Counted from the stretch's first letter, positions 8,008 through 15,996 are shown. The stretch is DNA of 64,000 nucleotides from Thermocrinis jamiesonii (GCF_000702425.1 NZ_JNIE01000002.1:62001-126000); one strand, 5' to 3'. Made by a program: numbers and translations. The notes: generated from the sequence alone by a model not told the origin.

Positions 8008-9426
8008 CTATAATCCGTGATAGTTTGCTATGGCAGAAGCTATTATAGCGACAAAATCCTCTTTGTCCCTGTGTTCAGGGTATTCAAAGAGGTGTGGATG
8101 CTCCTCTAAATACTTTGTGGTAAATTTGCCAGCTCTAAAGTCTGGGTCTTTCATGATGTTTATCAAAAGTGGGATGGTTGTTTTTACGCCGGTGATTTCG
8201 TAGGTTTCAAGCGCTGCCCTCATTCTGTCCACCGCAACCTCCCATTGAGGTGCCCATACGATCAGTTTGGCAATCAGTGAATCGTAGTATGGAGTTACCT
8301 CAAAACCTCTGGATGCTGCATGCTCTACCCTTATACCAAAGCCTCCAGGTACGTAGTATCTTTCTATAACTCCAATGCTCGGAGCAAAGCCTTTTTTGGG
8401 ATCCTCTGCGTTTATCCTGCACTCTATGGAATAACCGTTGAACTTTATGTCTTCCTGCTTGTATCTTAGTGGTTCTCCTGCGGCAATACGGATCTGCCAT
8501 TTGACTATATCCACACCCGTTATCATCTCCGTCACAGGATGCTCCACCTGGATCCGTGTGTTCATCTCAATGAAGTATAGATTGCCCTTTTCGTCTCCCA
8601 CAAACTCCATTGTGCCTGCGCTGTAATATCCGATCTCCTTTGCAGCCTTTACCACCAAACTGCCATAATACTCTCTTTGTTCTGGGGTAAGTAACAAAGA
8701 TGGAGCAATCTCCACGAGCTTTTGATTTCTCCTTTGAATGGAGCAGTCCCTTTCTCCGAGGTGTATGACGTTTCCGTATTTGTCTCCCAAAACTTGAAAC
8801 TCTATGTGCTTTGGGTTTTCTATGTACTTTTCAAGAAGTAAATCTCCTCTTCCAAAGGCTTTTTGGGCTTCGTTGTAAGCAAGCTCGTAGTTTTTCAAAA
8901 GTTCTTCTTCATTCCTACATATCCTTATACCCCTTCCTCCACCTCCTGCAGAAGCCTTTAGAAGAACGGGATAGCCTATTTCCTTTGCTATCTGCTTTGC
9001 CTCTTGCTCATCTTTGAGTATGCCTTCGCTTCCGGGAACCGTAGGAAGTCCAACCTTCTTGGCGATTTCCTTGGACCTTGCCTTGTCTCCCATAAGCTCT
9101 ATAACCTTCCAGTGGGGACCTATGAAGGTTATTCCTTTCTCTTCACAAAGCTTTGCAAAGTGCTCGTTTTCTGCCAAAAAGCCATAGCCCGGATGGATAG
9201 CTTCTGCCCCTACCTCTAAAGCCAAATCCACGATCCTCTCTGCGTTCAGATAAGTATCCAGTGGATTGACCCCTATCATGTATGCTTCGTCTGCCATTTT
9301 CACGTGCCTTGCAGTAGATTCTATCTCGTTGTATATGGCAACTGTTTGAATACCAAGCTCTTTGCAAGCCCTTATGATCCTACAGGCTATTTCTCCCCTG
9401 TTTGCTATCAGCACTTTTTTGAACAT
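8008..9426 (-). CDS. cfiB: 2-oxoglutarate carboxylase, small subunit (biotin carboxylase)
   Basis: ATP-dependent carboxylation of biotin. The 472-residue protein has the biotin carboxylase layout: KVLIANRGEIACRI at the start, IHPGYGFLAEN (about 78), the ATP-grasp glycine loop KASAGGGGRGIR (about 157-168), the catalytic EMNTRIQVEHPVTE (about 290-303), and the C-terminal domain. A GGAGG lies 5 bases before the ATG. It sits between osmC and cfiA on the same strand, with 9-10 base gaps. It may also serve the unlinked pyruvate carboxylase subunit, since no second biotin carboxylase gene is in this window. Confidence 0.93.
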   Translation of the reverse strand: MFKKVLIANRGEIACRIIRACKELGIQTVAIYNEIESTARHVKMADEAYMIGVNPLDTYLNAERIVDLALEVGAEAIHPGYGFLAENEHFAKLCEEKGITFIGPHWKVIELMGDKARSKEIAKKVGLPTVPGSEGILKDEQEAKQIAKEIGYPVLLKASAGGGGRGIRICRNEEELLKNYELAYNEAQKAFGRGDLLLEKYIENPKHIEFQVLGDKYGNVIHLGERDCSIQRRNQKLVEIAPSLLLTPEQREYYGSLVVKAAKEIGYYSAGTMEFVGDEKGNLYFIEMNTRIQVEHPVTEMITGVDIVKWQIRIAAGEPLRYKQEDIKFNGYSIECRINAEDPKKGFAPSIGVIERYYVPGGFGIRVEHAASRGFEVTPYYDSLIAKLIVWAPQWEVAVDRMRAALETYEITGVKTTIPLLINIMKDPDFRAGKFTTKYLEEHPHLFEYPEHRDKEDFVAIIASAIANYHGL

Positions 9427-9435
9427 GCCTGCCTC

Positions 9436-9855
9436 CTACCTTATTAGCTCCACTTTATACTCTATGGGTGCGACTTTGTTTATCATGTATGCTATAGAGC
9501 AAGTGCCGGGATCGTATATGGTTTTGTCCAAAGCTTTTTTTACATCTTCCTCAGAGACGTCTCCCTTTACTTTAACAAAAAGGTAGATCTTGGTAAATAC
9601 CTTTGGATAGCCTTCCGTAATCCTTTCCGCATCCGTTTCTATTTCTATGTGCTCTGTATGTTTGCCCTCTTTGTGCAAGGCTTCATACAGGTGGATTCCC
9701 ACACATCCTGCTATAGAATGAAACAAAAGCTCAGGAGGTCTTATGCCTCTGCCCTTTCCGCCTACATAACCCGCCGCATCTATAGGCACTTCCCTGTTGG
9801 ACTCTCCTACGCCCAAAAAGTGAAAATCTTCCTTTTGAACAACCTTTACCTTCAT
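9436..9855 (-). CDS. OsmC/YhfA family peroxide-detoxifying protein
   Basis: A 139-residue OsmC-like protein. The family reduces organic and inorganic peroxides using two cysteines. Both are visible: AGCVGIHLY (about 53-61) and GTCSIAYMI (about 115-123). The start has AGGAGG 5 bases before the ATG and TATAAT at 9886-9891. It is the first gene of the unit with cfiB and cfiA, so a redox-protective gene is transcribed with a carboxylation enzyme. A specific substrate cannot be inferred. Confidence 0.85.
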   Translation of the reverse strand: MKVKVVQKEDFHFLGVGESNREVPIDAAGYVGGKGRGIRPPELLFHSIAGCVGIHLYEALHKEGKHTEHIEIETDAERITEGYPKVFTKIYLFVKVKGDVSEEDVKKALDKTIYDPGTCSIAYMINKVAPIEYKVELIR

Positions 9856-9885
9856 AAAAACCTCCTAAATCGTTTTGGGAGTTAT

Positions 9886-9891
9886 ATTATA
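9886..9891 (-). promoter_or_regulatory. -10 element of the osmC-cfiB-cfiA promoter
   Basis: A perfect TATAAT on the minus strand lies 30 bases before the osmC ATG and just upstream of its AGGAGG. No convincing -35 box was found at 16-18 bases spacing. Confidence 0.55.
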
Positions 9892-9929
9892 ATCCAAAAA
9901 TTGATGTTTAATATCATATAGTTTTAGAA

Positions 9930-9959
9930 AAAAAGGGGAAAGGGAGCACACGCCCCCTT
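9930..9959 (-). terminator. Probable terminator after the TonB receptor / Fe-S protein unit
   Basis: On the minus strand an 8-base-pair stem (AAGGGGGC with GCUCCCUU, one G-U pair) around a four-base loop is followed by a mixed C/T stretch and a run of seven Ts. The stem is complete only when transcribed leftward, which fits the gene ending at 9968. Confidence 0.6.
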
Positions 9960-9967
9960 CTTTGGCA

Positions 9968-10372
9968 TCAATGATGATGATGGGAAGGTGGGAAAAGGAT
10001 CATAGCAAGCAAAGTAAAGAGAGATAGAGCTAAATATATAATCGGAAGCATAGATACTAAAGCAAAAACATATCCTCTTTTTGGTGTATTAAGAATGCTT
10101 ACCCTCTTCCAAAGTATGTGCAGGCTCCAAAAGCCGGCTATGAAAGGAAAAACTCTAAAGATCAAGAGCCATTGCTCACCCCTCTTAGCCAGTGGTTCAA
10201 CGGAAACCCCCAAACGAAAGGCTTGAGAAAAGCCATTAACTATGTTGTGGTAATACTCAATAAAGAAAAATTCAAGCACGTGAGACAGCCCCCCTACTAT
10301 CATCAAGGGTGCAAAGGCGTATCCAAGGGTTAGGAGGATCTCCTTAAATGTTCTTCCCGTTATCTTTGACAC
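9968..10372 (-). CDS. Histidine-tailed membrane segment, in-frame continuation of the 4Fe-4S protein
   Basis: A 134-codon open frame in the same reading frame as the 4Fe-4S membrane protein upstream, from which it is separated by one TAG (10388-10390) and five codons (VSFSL). It has three predicted helices, near 12-36, 70-88 and 100-128, and ends in SHHHH. The only nearby start is GTG 10372, which has no Shine-Dalgarno sequence. I think it was the C-terminal part of one protein of about 469 residues. Alternatives are two separate subunits or readthrough. The His tail and membrane position suggest metal contact. Confidence 0.6.
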   Translation of the reverse strand: MSKITGRTFKEILLTLGYAFAPLMIVGGLSHVLEFFFIEYYHNIVNGFSQAFRLGVSVEPLAKRGEQWLLIFRVFPFIAGFWSLHILWKRVSILNTPKRGYVFALVSMLPIIYLALSLFTLLAMILFPPSHHHH

Positions 10373-10387
10373 AAGGCTAAAGCTGAC

Positions 10388-11377
10388 CTAAACGATAAAA
10401 CCAACCAGCACAAGAGCCATAAGCATGGCGGTAAGCCCCGTCATATCCACCCATTTAGGGAGTCCTAAAGATTCCTGAATGCTTTTTCCAACTATCACCC
10501 AAGGCATATACTCGCTTAAGCCACTTCTTGAAAGCCCATGATGAAACCGCATTGTAAAGGTTATTACCGCCACCAAAAGCAAATAGACCATAACTTCTAT
10601 CATCTTTGGTTGTTTTATTTTCTCGTAAAGGGAATATCCCCACTTTTTGAACTCAAGCTTTACCGCATCGCAAGCGTGGGCACATTCCATACACATAGTG
10701 CAGTGAAACATGGACTTTCTCTCTTCAAACTTTGAAGGGTTTAGTTTGTAAGGACACGCCAAAGCACAGTCTGGTCTTTTACAGGTTTTGCATTCCTCTT
10801 GGTAGGTGGATAACCAAACTGGAGATGTCCTTGAAAATGCTGTATTAACGGAACCTATGGGACATATGTATTTGCAGTAAGACATGTCCCTAAACAAAAA
10901 GAAAAAGACAAAGGAAAGCACGGTAAAGAAAAGAAAGAACAATGCTGTGTTTAAAGGCTGTCTAAGAAATCCGGGGAATGTATAGAGGACAAACCAGTAA
11001 GCTAAAATGTTAAAGCCTATAAGTCCTATGTAAGGGTTTGCAAGCCACCTGGGAGGTCTAAGTTTCAGCCCAAGTTTAGTTATGTGCTTTCCCAAGAAAC
11101 CATGGGGGCATACCATACAAAAAACATTTCCCAAAGTAGGTAGAGAAACCACCATAAAGAAAGGCCAAAAGATAGACCAAAAAACCGCAGTGGTGAATAT
11201 GTTTTCCTTTGTAGGGTTCATTATGCCGTAAGCTATGGCGTAGAAGAGCAAGAATGTGGTAAAGAGTCTGTAGAACAAAAGCATATGCTTATTTTTGAAA
11301 AGAAAGCCAAGCACGGGTATGCCAAAAATGTCAGTCTTATCTCTTTTAGGTATAAAATGCACTCTTTTTACGTCCAT
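10388..11377 (-). CDS. Polytopic 4Fe-4S membrane protein, NosR/NapH/CcoG-like (ends at an in-frame TAG)
   Basis: A 329-residue electron-transfer protein with about six helices. Two membrane-loop cysteine motifs, CMVCPHG (about 97-103) and CKYICPIG (about 168-175), are of the kind seen in NosR and NapH. A bis-[4Fe-4S] ferredoxin insert follows: CKTCKRPDCALACP, then CTMCMECAHAC (about 197-240). It lies 12 bases after a TonB-dependent receptor gene, so it probably delivers electrons for metal or cofactor reduction linked to uptake; this is inference. It lacks the periplasmic FMN domain of full NosR. The frame stops at TAG 10388-10390 inside a predicted helix and then reopens. Confidence 0.75.
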   Translation of the reverse strand: MDVKRVHFIPKRDKTDIFGIPVLGFLFKNKHMLLFYRLFTTFLLFYAIAYGIMNPTKENIFTTAVFWSIFWPFFMVVSLPTLGNVFCMVCPHGFLGKHITKLGLKLRPPRWLANPYIGLIGFNILAYWFVLYTFPGFLRQPLNTALFFLFFTVLSFVFFFLFRDMSYCKYICPIGSVNTAFSRTSPVWLSTYQEECKTCKRPDCALACPYKLNPSKFEERKSMFHCTMCMECAHACDAVKLEFKKWGYSLYEKIKQPKMIEVMVYLLLVAVITFTMRFHHGLSRSGLSEYMPWVIVGKSIQESLGLPKWVDMTGLTAMLMALVLVGFIV

Positions 11378-11389
11378 GGCAGACCCCCT

Positions 11390-13483
11390 TTAAAAGTTGT
11401 ACGTAAGCCTTACTAAGAAATTTCTGGGTGGAGCGGGAGTGTATCTTTTCACTCCCTGCGTGTCTTTTGTTACTTCTACTGCATACTTTTTGTTAAAAAG
11501 GTTATCCACCATCAAAGAAACATCAAAGTTTTTTCTCTGATAGCCAAGGGTAACGCTGGTTATAAACTCGTAGCCTTCATACTTCTCGCTGTTGGCGTTA
11601 TCCATGTAATACTCTCCCCAGCTGTCTGTTTGGACCCTTACCCTAAAACCGGAAGGATGGGAATAGCTCAAAAACAAAGAGTATTGATGTATGGGAATGT
11701 AAGGAAGTCTGTTGCCATCCCTTGCTACGTTCGTTGTACCCACGCGCTCGAAAAACTTCTTAAACTTATAGTCGCTGTAGGTGTAAGAGCCACCAAAGGT
11801 CAAACCTTCTAAAATTTGATAGGAGGTGGTCAGTTCAAAGCCTTTCTTTTCCGTCTTTCCTGCGTTTATAAAACGGGTTTGACCGGTTTCGATCACACGT
11901 ACCACTTCGTCCTTTACGTCCATCTTATAAACGGCGGTTTCCAAGCTAAACCTTCTGTAATTTGCCTTTATTCCAGTCTCGTAGTTTATTACCTTGGTCA
12001 ATTTTAGGTTTGGGTTGGAGGCAAGCTCTCCGGAAGTGGGCGTGTTAGCACCCGTTCCCACCGTTCCGTAAAGGCTAACCTCTGGAAGTAGCCTGTAGGA
12101 TACCCCTACCCTTGGGCTTACTATGTTATAAGTCCTTTCTTTTGAGTAATTAAAACAGTTTTCAATAGCTGGATTGGGACAGCTCCTGTAATTTCCAGTG
12201 CTAAAGTCATAGTCTCCCCACTTGTAACCGCTTATGTCAAACTTCACTTGGTCAACTCTTACTCCAAGGTCTATTATCCATTTGTTCCTTTGAAAAGATT
12301 GTTGAACGAAAACTCCAGCCAGCAGAGTTTTTTGGGTTTGTCTTTCAAGTAAGTCTCCAGCCCTGTCTGAAAGTGTGGAAACTATGCGAGATCCAGCTAT
12401 CTGCACATCTCTATACTTATAGTATTTGGTCCTTTGCTGGTCGTATCTTACCGTAAAACCAGCTGTCAGCACGCCCAAGCTGTGCTTGTAGTTTGCCTGC
12501 ACGTCCGTTCCAAAGATCCATGTATCCGCATCGTTTATACGGCCCGTTACTGGGTGGTAATGTTGCCAGTGGTTGGTGTAAAAAAGAGGTATGAGTTCTA
12601 AATTCCCAAAGCTTTTTGTTAGCTTGGAGCTAAAGAAGAATATCTCCGAATACCTACCCATGTGCTTCCATGGGTCACCCGTGCGGGGCACTTTACCCGT
12701 TCTTAGAAACTCTGACCATTGGTCCAAGGGAGGGAAAGGCCTAACTACCAAAGAACCAGGAAGTTTTAAGTCCGCCTTTGTGTAGCTTAGGTAGTTTTCC
12801 CAGGTGTCTCCGTTTTCAAACATGTAGGAGGGTTGTAAGACTATCTGATTGGTTTGAAAAGTATTCCACTCCCTCCAGGAGTTATCCGTCTGCCTTCTGC
12901 TTGCACTAAAACCTATGTAAAAGTTCTTTCCAAGGGGCGTAGAGTAGTAAAAATGGTGGTTTTGGGTCTCGTAATCCCCAAAACCAAGCTTTATAAGCCC
13001 TCCCTTCCTCTCAAAGGGACTTTTTGTGATCACATTTATAACTCCACCAGAAGCATTTACTCCCCACAGAGTAGAGTTTGGACCTTTAACTACCTCCACC
13101 CTTTCTATGAGGGAAGTATCCACAAAATCAAGCCTTGTTAGGCTATCCGGGTCCGTTATAGGCACACCGTTTAAAAGCACCATTATTTCCCTTACTCCGT
13201 AAGGTGCCTTTAGGCCACCGCCCCTTATGATGAGTCTGACGTCGTAACCCTGATTTCTTGAACCCACATTCACGCCAGCCGTTCCTTGCAGTGCATCGAA
13301 AAGGTTCAGCATAGGTCTTTGTTCAATTTTCTCTTTGCCTATGACGGTTACACTTGCTGGTGTATCTTGCAATTTTCTCTCCGTCCTCGTGGCGGTTACG
13401 CTTATTTGTTCAAGCTCCAACTCCTTTGAAAGGGCTACTCCGCATAGCGCCAAAAGGGCTAAAACACTGCCCTTTTTACCCAT
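11390..13483 (-). CDS. TonB-dependent outer-membrane receptor
   Basis: A 697-residue receptor. It has a signal peptide at 1-20, a TonB-box-like segment QISVTATR (about 26-33), a plug domain (QDTPASVTVI to GGVINVIT, about 39-150) and a 22-strand barrel ending in the aromatic residue F, as outer-membrane proteins do. The ligand is unknown; co-transcription with a 4Fe-4S membrane protein suggests a metal or metal complex. A GGAGG lies 6 bases before the ATG, directly beside the 14-base palindrome at 13496-13509. The divergent exbB-exbD-tonB genes supply its energy coupling. Confidence 0.93.
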   Translation of the reverse strand: MGKKGSVLALLALCGVALSKELELEQISVTATRTERKLQDTPASVTVIGKEKIEQRPMLNLFDALQGTAGVNVGSRNQGYDVRLIIRGGGLKAPYGVREIMVLLNGVPITDPDSLTRLDFVDTSLIERVEVVKGPNSTLWGVNASGGVINVITKSPFERKGGLIKLGFGDYETQNHHFYYSTPLGKNFYIGFSASRRQTDNSWREWNTFQTNQIVLQPSYMFENGDTWENYLSYTKADLKLPGSLVVRPFPPLDQWSEFLRTGKVPRTGDPWKHMGRYSEIFFFSSKLTKSFGNLELIPLFYTNHWQHYHPVTGRINDADTWIFGTDVQANYKHSLGVLTAGFTVRYDQQRTKYYKYRDVQIAGSRIVSTLSDRAGDLLERQTQKTLLAGVFVQQSFQRNKWIIDLGVRVDQVKFDISGYKWGDYDFSTGNYRSCPNPAIENCFNYSKERTYNIVSPRVGVSYRLLPEVSLYGTVGTGANTPTSGELASNPNLKLTKVINYETGIKANYRRFSLETAVYKMDVKDEVVRVIETGQTRFINAGKTEKKGFELTTSYQILEGLTFGGSYTYSDYKFKKFFERVGTTNVARDGNRLPYIPIHQYSLFLSYSHPSGFRVRVQTDSWGEYYMDNANSEKYEGYEFITSVTLGYQRKNFDVSLMVDNLFNKKYAVEVTKDTQGVKRYTPAPPRNFLVRLTYNF

Positions 13484-13495
13484 CCTGCTACCTCC

Positions 13496-13550
13496 AGTTA
13501 AATTTAACTCAATTTTATCATAATTTTAACTTTAAAACTGTGTTAAAATT
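13496..13550. promoter_or_regulatory. Divergent promoter region with two inverted repeats
   Basis: Between the receptor and exbB lie a perfect 14-base palindrome AGTTAAATTTAACT (13496-13509) and a 9-base inverted repeat AATTTTAAC/GTTAAAATT (13522-13530 and 13542-13550, 11-base spacer). An extended -10, TGTTAAAAT (13541-13549), ends 6 bases before the exbB ATG. These are plausible operators for a metal-responsive repressor such as Fur, although neither matches the Fur consensus well. Confidence 0.5.
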
Positions 13551-13555
13551 ACATT

Positions 13556-13990
13556 ATGGTTTTCATTAGAGAACTTGTAGATTACGGAGTTATAGGTCTT
13601 TTGCTTGTTCTTAGCTTTTTTGCATTAGCCATTGCCATAGAAAGGTGGAGTTTTTACAGAAAGGTCAGGCTTGAAGAATACAAAACTAAGCAGGAGTTAG
13701 AAGTAGAACTCAGCAAAGGTCTTACCTTTATAGCTTCTACTGCGTCCAACGCTCCATACATTGGACTTTTGGGCACTGTGCTTGGCATTATGCTAACCTT
13801 TTACACCATAGGAGAAGAGGGCTTTGTGGATACAAAAAAGGTGATGGTTGGTTTGGCTTTGGCTTTGAAGGCTACCGCTGTAGGACTTTTGGTTGCTATT
13901 CCATCATCGGTGCTTTACAACATACTTCTCAAAAAAGTAAAGAATCTTCTTCTTTTGTGGGAAGCAAAGAATGGAGGACAAAGAGTTTAG
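13556..13990 (+). CDS. exbB: ExbB/TolQ/MotA family proton-channel protein
   Basis: Pentameric inner-membrane subunit that, with ExbD, uses the proton gradient to energise TonB. It has 144 residues. The first helix is near 8-28. The signature APYIGLLGTVLGIMLTFYTIG (about 65-85) and GLALALKATAVGLLVAIPSSVLYN (about 98-121) form helices two and three. It is short for the family, close to the minimal ExbB found in several non-proteobacterial species. No Shine-Dalgarno sequence is present, and the ATG lies 6 bases after TAAAAT, so a leaderless transcript is likely. It overlaps exbD by 20 bases. Confidence 0.9.
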   Translation: MVFIRELVDYGVIGLLLVLSFFALAIAIERWSFYRKVRLEEYKTKQELEVELSKGLTFIASTASNAPYIGLLGTVLGIMLTFYTIGEEGFVDTKKVMVGLALALKATAVGLLVAIPSSVLYNILLKKVKNLLLLWEAKNGGQRV

Positions 13991-14351
13991 CTCCATAAAC
14001 GTGATCCCCTTGGTGGATATAATGCTGGTGCTTTTAACCATAGTTTTAATTACTGCTACCTTTGTGGTGCAAGGAAGCATACCCGTCCAGCTACCCCAAG
14101 CAAAAACAAGCTCTCAGGAAAACTTAAAAGGGCTGTCCATAACCATAACCAAGGAAGGCTTGGTCTTCTTTGAAGGTAGAGCGGTCTCTTTGTTGGAGCT
14201 TGAAAAAGAACTTGAAAAGTATAAAAAAGACCATCAGGTGCAAATACTAAGCGACAGGAGAACAATTGTTCAAAGCTTGGTGAATGTTTTGGATATTTTG
14301 AAAAGGCTTGGCTTTAAAAAGGTATCCATAAAGACGGAGGTTAGTAAATGA
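13971..14351 (+). CDS. exbD: ExbD/TolR family biopolymer transport protein
   Basis: A 126-residue partner of ExbB. It has a short cytoplasmic N-terminus, one helix near 13-33 with the essential aspartate in INVIPLVDIMLVLLTI, and a periplasmic domain ending in VSIKTEVSK. It overlaps exbB by 20 bases. Its TGA (14349-14351) overlaps an ATG (14348-14350) in an ATGA arrangement that should start tonB, though a T7 run breaks that frame. Confidence 0.92.
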   Translation: MEDKEFSSINVIPLVDIMLVLLTIVLITATFVVQGSIPVQLPQAKTSSQENLKGLSITITKEGLVFFEGRAVSLLELEKELEKYKKDHQVQILSDRRTIVQSLVNVLDILKRLGFKKVSIKTEVSK

Positions 14352-14375
14352 AGGTATTTTTTTAAGGCTTACAGT

Positions 14376-15101
14376 TTGTCCTTTTTGATCCATTCACTTT
14401 TACTTTTAGGCTTGTTTTTCTTAACTCAAAGGCTATCACCCGTGGAGAAAAAGATAATTGAAATAGACTTTTCCGTTGAAAATTTAAGAAATGAAGTGTC
14501 TGATGTTAAAGCATCAAAGCAAAAGGAAAGGACACTTACAAACCTACCTTCAACAAACAAAGAGCAAACTCTACAAAAACCTACAGAGGAAATCCAACCA
14601 CCCCCTCCGCCTGTAAAGGATGAACCAAAAGAACCAGCAGTGGAACGGTCCATTCAAAGGGAAGAGCTTTCGGACTCATCTTTTTCATTTCCAGTAAGCG
14701 AAAGGCAGGAAAGGGAAGAGGAAAGCTCTCCAGCTCAAGCCATGAAGGATACAAAAAACCCATCAGGGCTTTTATCTCCACAGCAGAACACGAACGAAGA
14801 AAAAAACACATCCTTAGAGGAAAGCTTCCTTAGGGAAAAACTCTCTGTAATATCAAACATAGTCCAAAAAAGAATAAACTATCCAACTATAGCCAAAAGG
14901 ATGGGGTGGGAAGGAAGAGTTTTGATTAGCTTTGTGTTGGAACCAAGTGGAGAAATAAAAGAGCTAAGAGTTCTAAAAAGCAGTGGTTACGATATATTAG
15001 ACAGAGAAGCGGTTGATACTATAAAGAGAAGCTATAGAGAGTTTCCAAAACCCCCTATAAGTGTGTTGATAAAACTACCAATAGCCTTTAGGCTTGAATA
15101 A
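14376..15101 (+). CDS. tonB: TonB energy-transducing protein
   Basis: Links ExbBD to outer-membrane receptors. The frame has 241 codons from TTG 14376: a hydrophobic anchor near 1-17, a long Pro/Glu/Lys-rich periplasmic linker with PPPPP (about 74), and a C-terminal TonB domain (about 160-241) with YPTIAKRMGWEGRVLISF and GYDILDREAVDTIKR. The anchor lacks positive residues before it. An ATG at 14348 overlapping the exbD stop would give MKVFF and then TAA. Removing one T from the T7 run (14357-14363) gives MKVFFKAYSLSFLIHS, a proper signal anchor joined to this frame. TTG 14376 with a weak AAGG is the alternative start. Confidence 0.85.
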   Translation: MSFLIHSLLLLGLFFLTQRLSPVEKKIIEIDFSVENLRNEVSDVKASKQKERTLTNLPSTNKEQTLQKPTEEIQPPPPPVKDEPKEPAVERSIQREELSDSSFSFPVSERQEREEESSPAQAMKDTKNPSGLLSPQQNTNEEKNTSLEESFLREKLSVISNIVQKRINYPTIAKRMGWEGRVLISFVLEPSGEIKELRVLKSSGYDILDREAVDTIKRSYREFPKPPISVLIKLPIAFRLE

Positions 15102-15102
15102 G

Positions 15103-15120
15103 GCTTATGTTATAATTTAA
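15103..15120 (+). promoter_or_regulatory. Extended -10 promoter of atpG
   Basis: GCTTATGTTATAATTTAA contains TGTTATAAT (15108-15116), an extended -10 that can work without a -35 box. The TATAAT ends 9 bases before the atpG ATG, predicting a leader of about 3 bases. The identical 18 bases occur at 25663-25680 upstream of rlmN. Confidence 0.6.
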
Positions 15121-15125
15121 TTGCT

Positions 15126-15995
15126 ATGCCAAAACTGTCTCCAAGGGATATAAGGAGAAAAATTCAAGGAATTAAAAACACTAGGAGAATCACCAACGCT
15201 ATGAAGGTTGTTTCTGCCGCTAAGCTCAGAAAGGCTCAAGAAGCCATCTACGCCTCAAGACCATACTCGGAAAGGTTGTATGATGTGCTTTCTCACCTTG
15301 CATCCCACGTAGATACAAGCGTTCATCCTCTTTTGGAAGTTAGAGAAGAGAAAAGGGTAGATATAATACTGATAACTGCAGACAGAGGATTGGCAGGTGC
15401 CTTTAATTCCACCGTTATAAAAAAGGCAGAAGAACTAATTCAAGAGAAAGCCAGCAAAAACATAGAAGTTAGCTTAGTACTTATAGGTCGCAAAGGTGTT
15501 CAGTATTTTTCAAAAAGAAACTACAGACTGCTAAGGGCTTATGAGGAGGTATTCAGAAAGGAAATAAACTTTGAGGTGGTAAAAGAGGTAGGACAACTCT
15601 TAAGGGACAGATACCAAAACAAAGAGACGGACAGAGTCTATTTAATAAACAACGAGATGGTTACAAGGGTAAATTACAAGCCAATTGTTAGACAGTTTTT
15701 GCCCTTTGAAAGGATTGAGCAAAAAGATCAAGATTACAGCACTTATGAGTTTGAAGTTGATGCTGAAACCTTCATAAACAAACTGATAGACCTTTATCTG
15801 AATTACCAACTCTATAGGGCAATGCTTGAATCAAACGCCGCAGAGCACTTTGCCAGGATGGTTGCCATGGACAACGCTACACGCAATGCAGACGACTTGA
15901 TAAGAACTTGGACGCTTATATTCAACAAAGCAAGGCAAGAGTCCATCACCTACGAGCTTGTAGATATAGTTAATGCAGTGGAAGCTATGAAGTAA
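15126..15995 (+). CDS. atpG: ATP synthase F1 gamma subunit
   Basis: Central rotor shaft of the F1 ATPase. The 289-residue length is normal. The N-terminal coiled coil carries RRKIQGIKNTRRITNAMKVV, with LRKAQE after it. The middle has ITADRGLAGAFNS. The C-terminal helix has EHFARMVAMDNATRNADDLI, a strong family signature. It stands alone: neither atpA nor atpD is adjacent, so the ATP synthase genes are split. tonB ends 24 bases upstream and ftsY starts one base after its stop. Confidence 0.97.
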   Translation: MPKLSPRDIRRKIQGIKNTRRITNAMKVVSAAKLRKAQEAIYASRPYSERLYDVLSHLASHVDTSVHPLLEVREEKRVDIILITADRGLAGAFNSTVIKKAEELIQEKASKNIEVSLVLIGRKGVQYFSKRNYRLLRAYEEVFRKEINFEVVKEVGQLLRDRYQNKETDRVYLINNEMVTRVNYKPIVRQFLPFERIEQKDQDYSTYEFEVDAETFINKLIDLYLNYQLYRAMLESNAAEHFARMVAMDNATRNADDLIRTWTLIFNKARQESITYELVDIVNAVEAMK

Positions 15996-15996
15996 A

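Noticed and set aside
10388-10390. Reading the TAG as an inserted amino acid (selenocysteine or pyrrolysine)
   Set aside because: Selenocysteine uses TGA, and nothing here suggests a pyrrolysine system. A nonsense change or simple readthrough is the simpler explanation.
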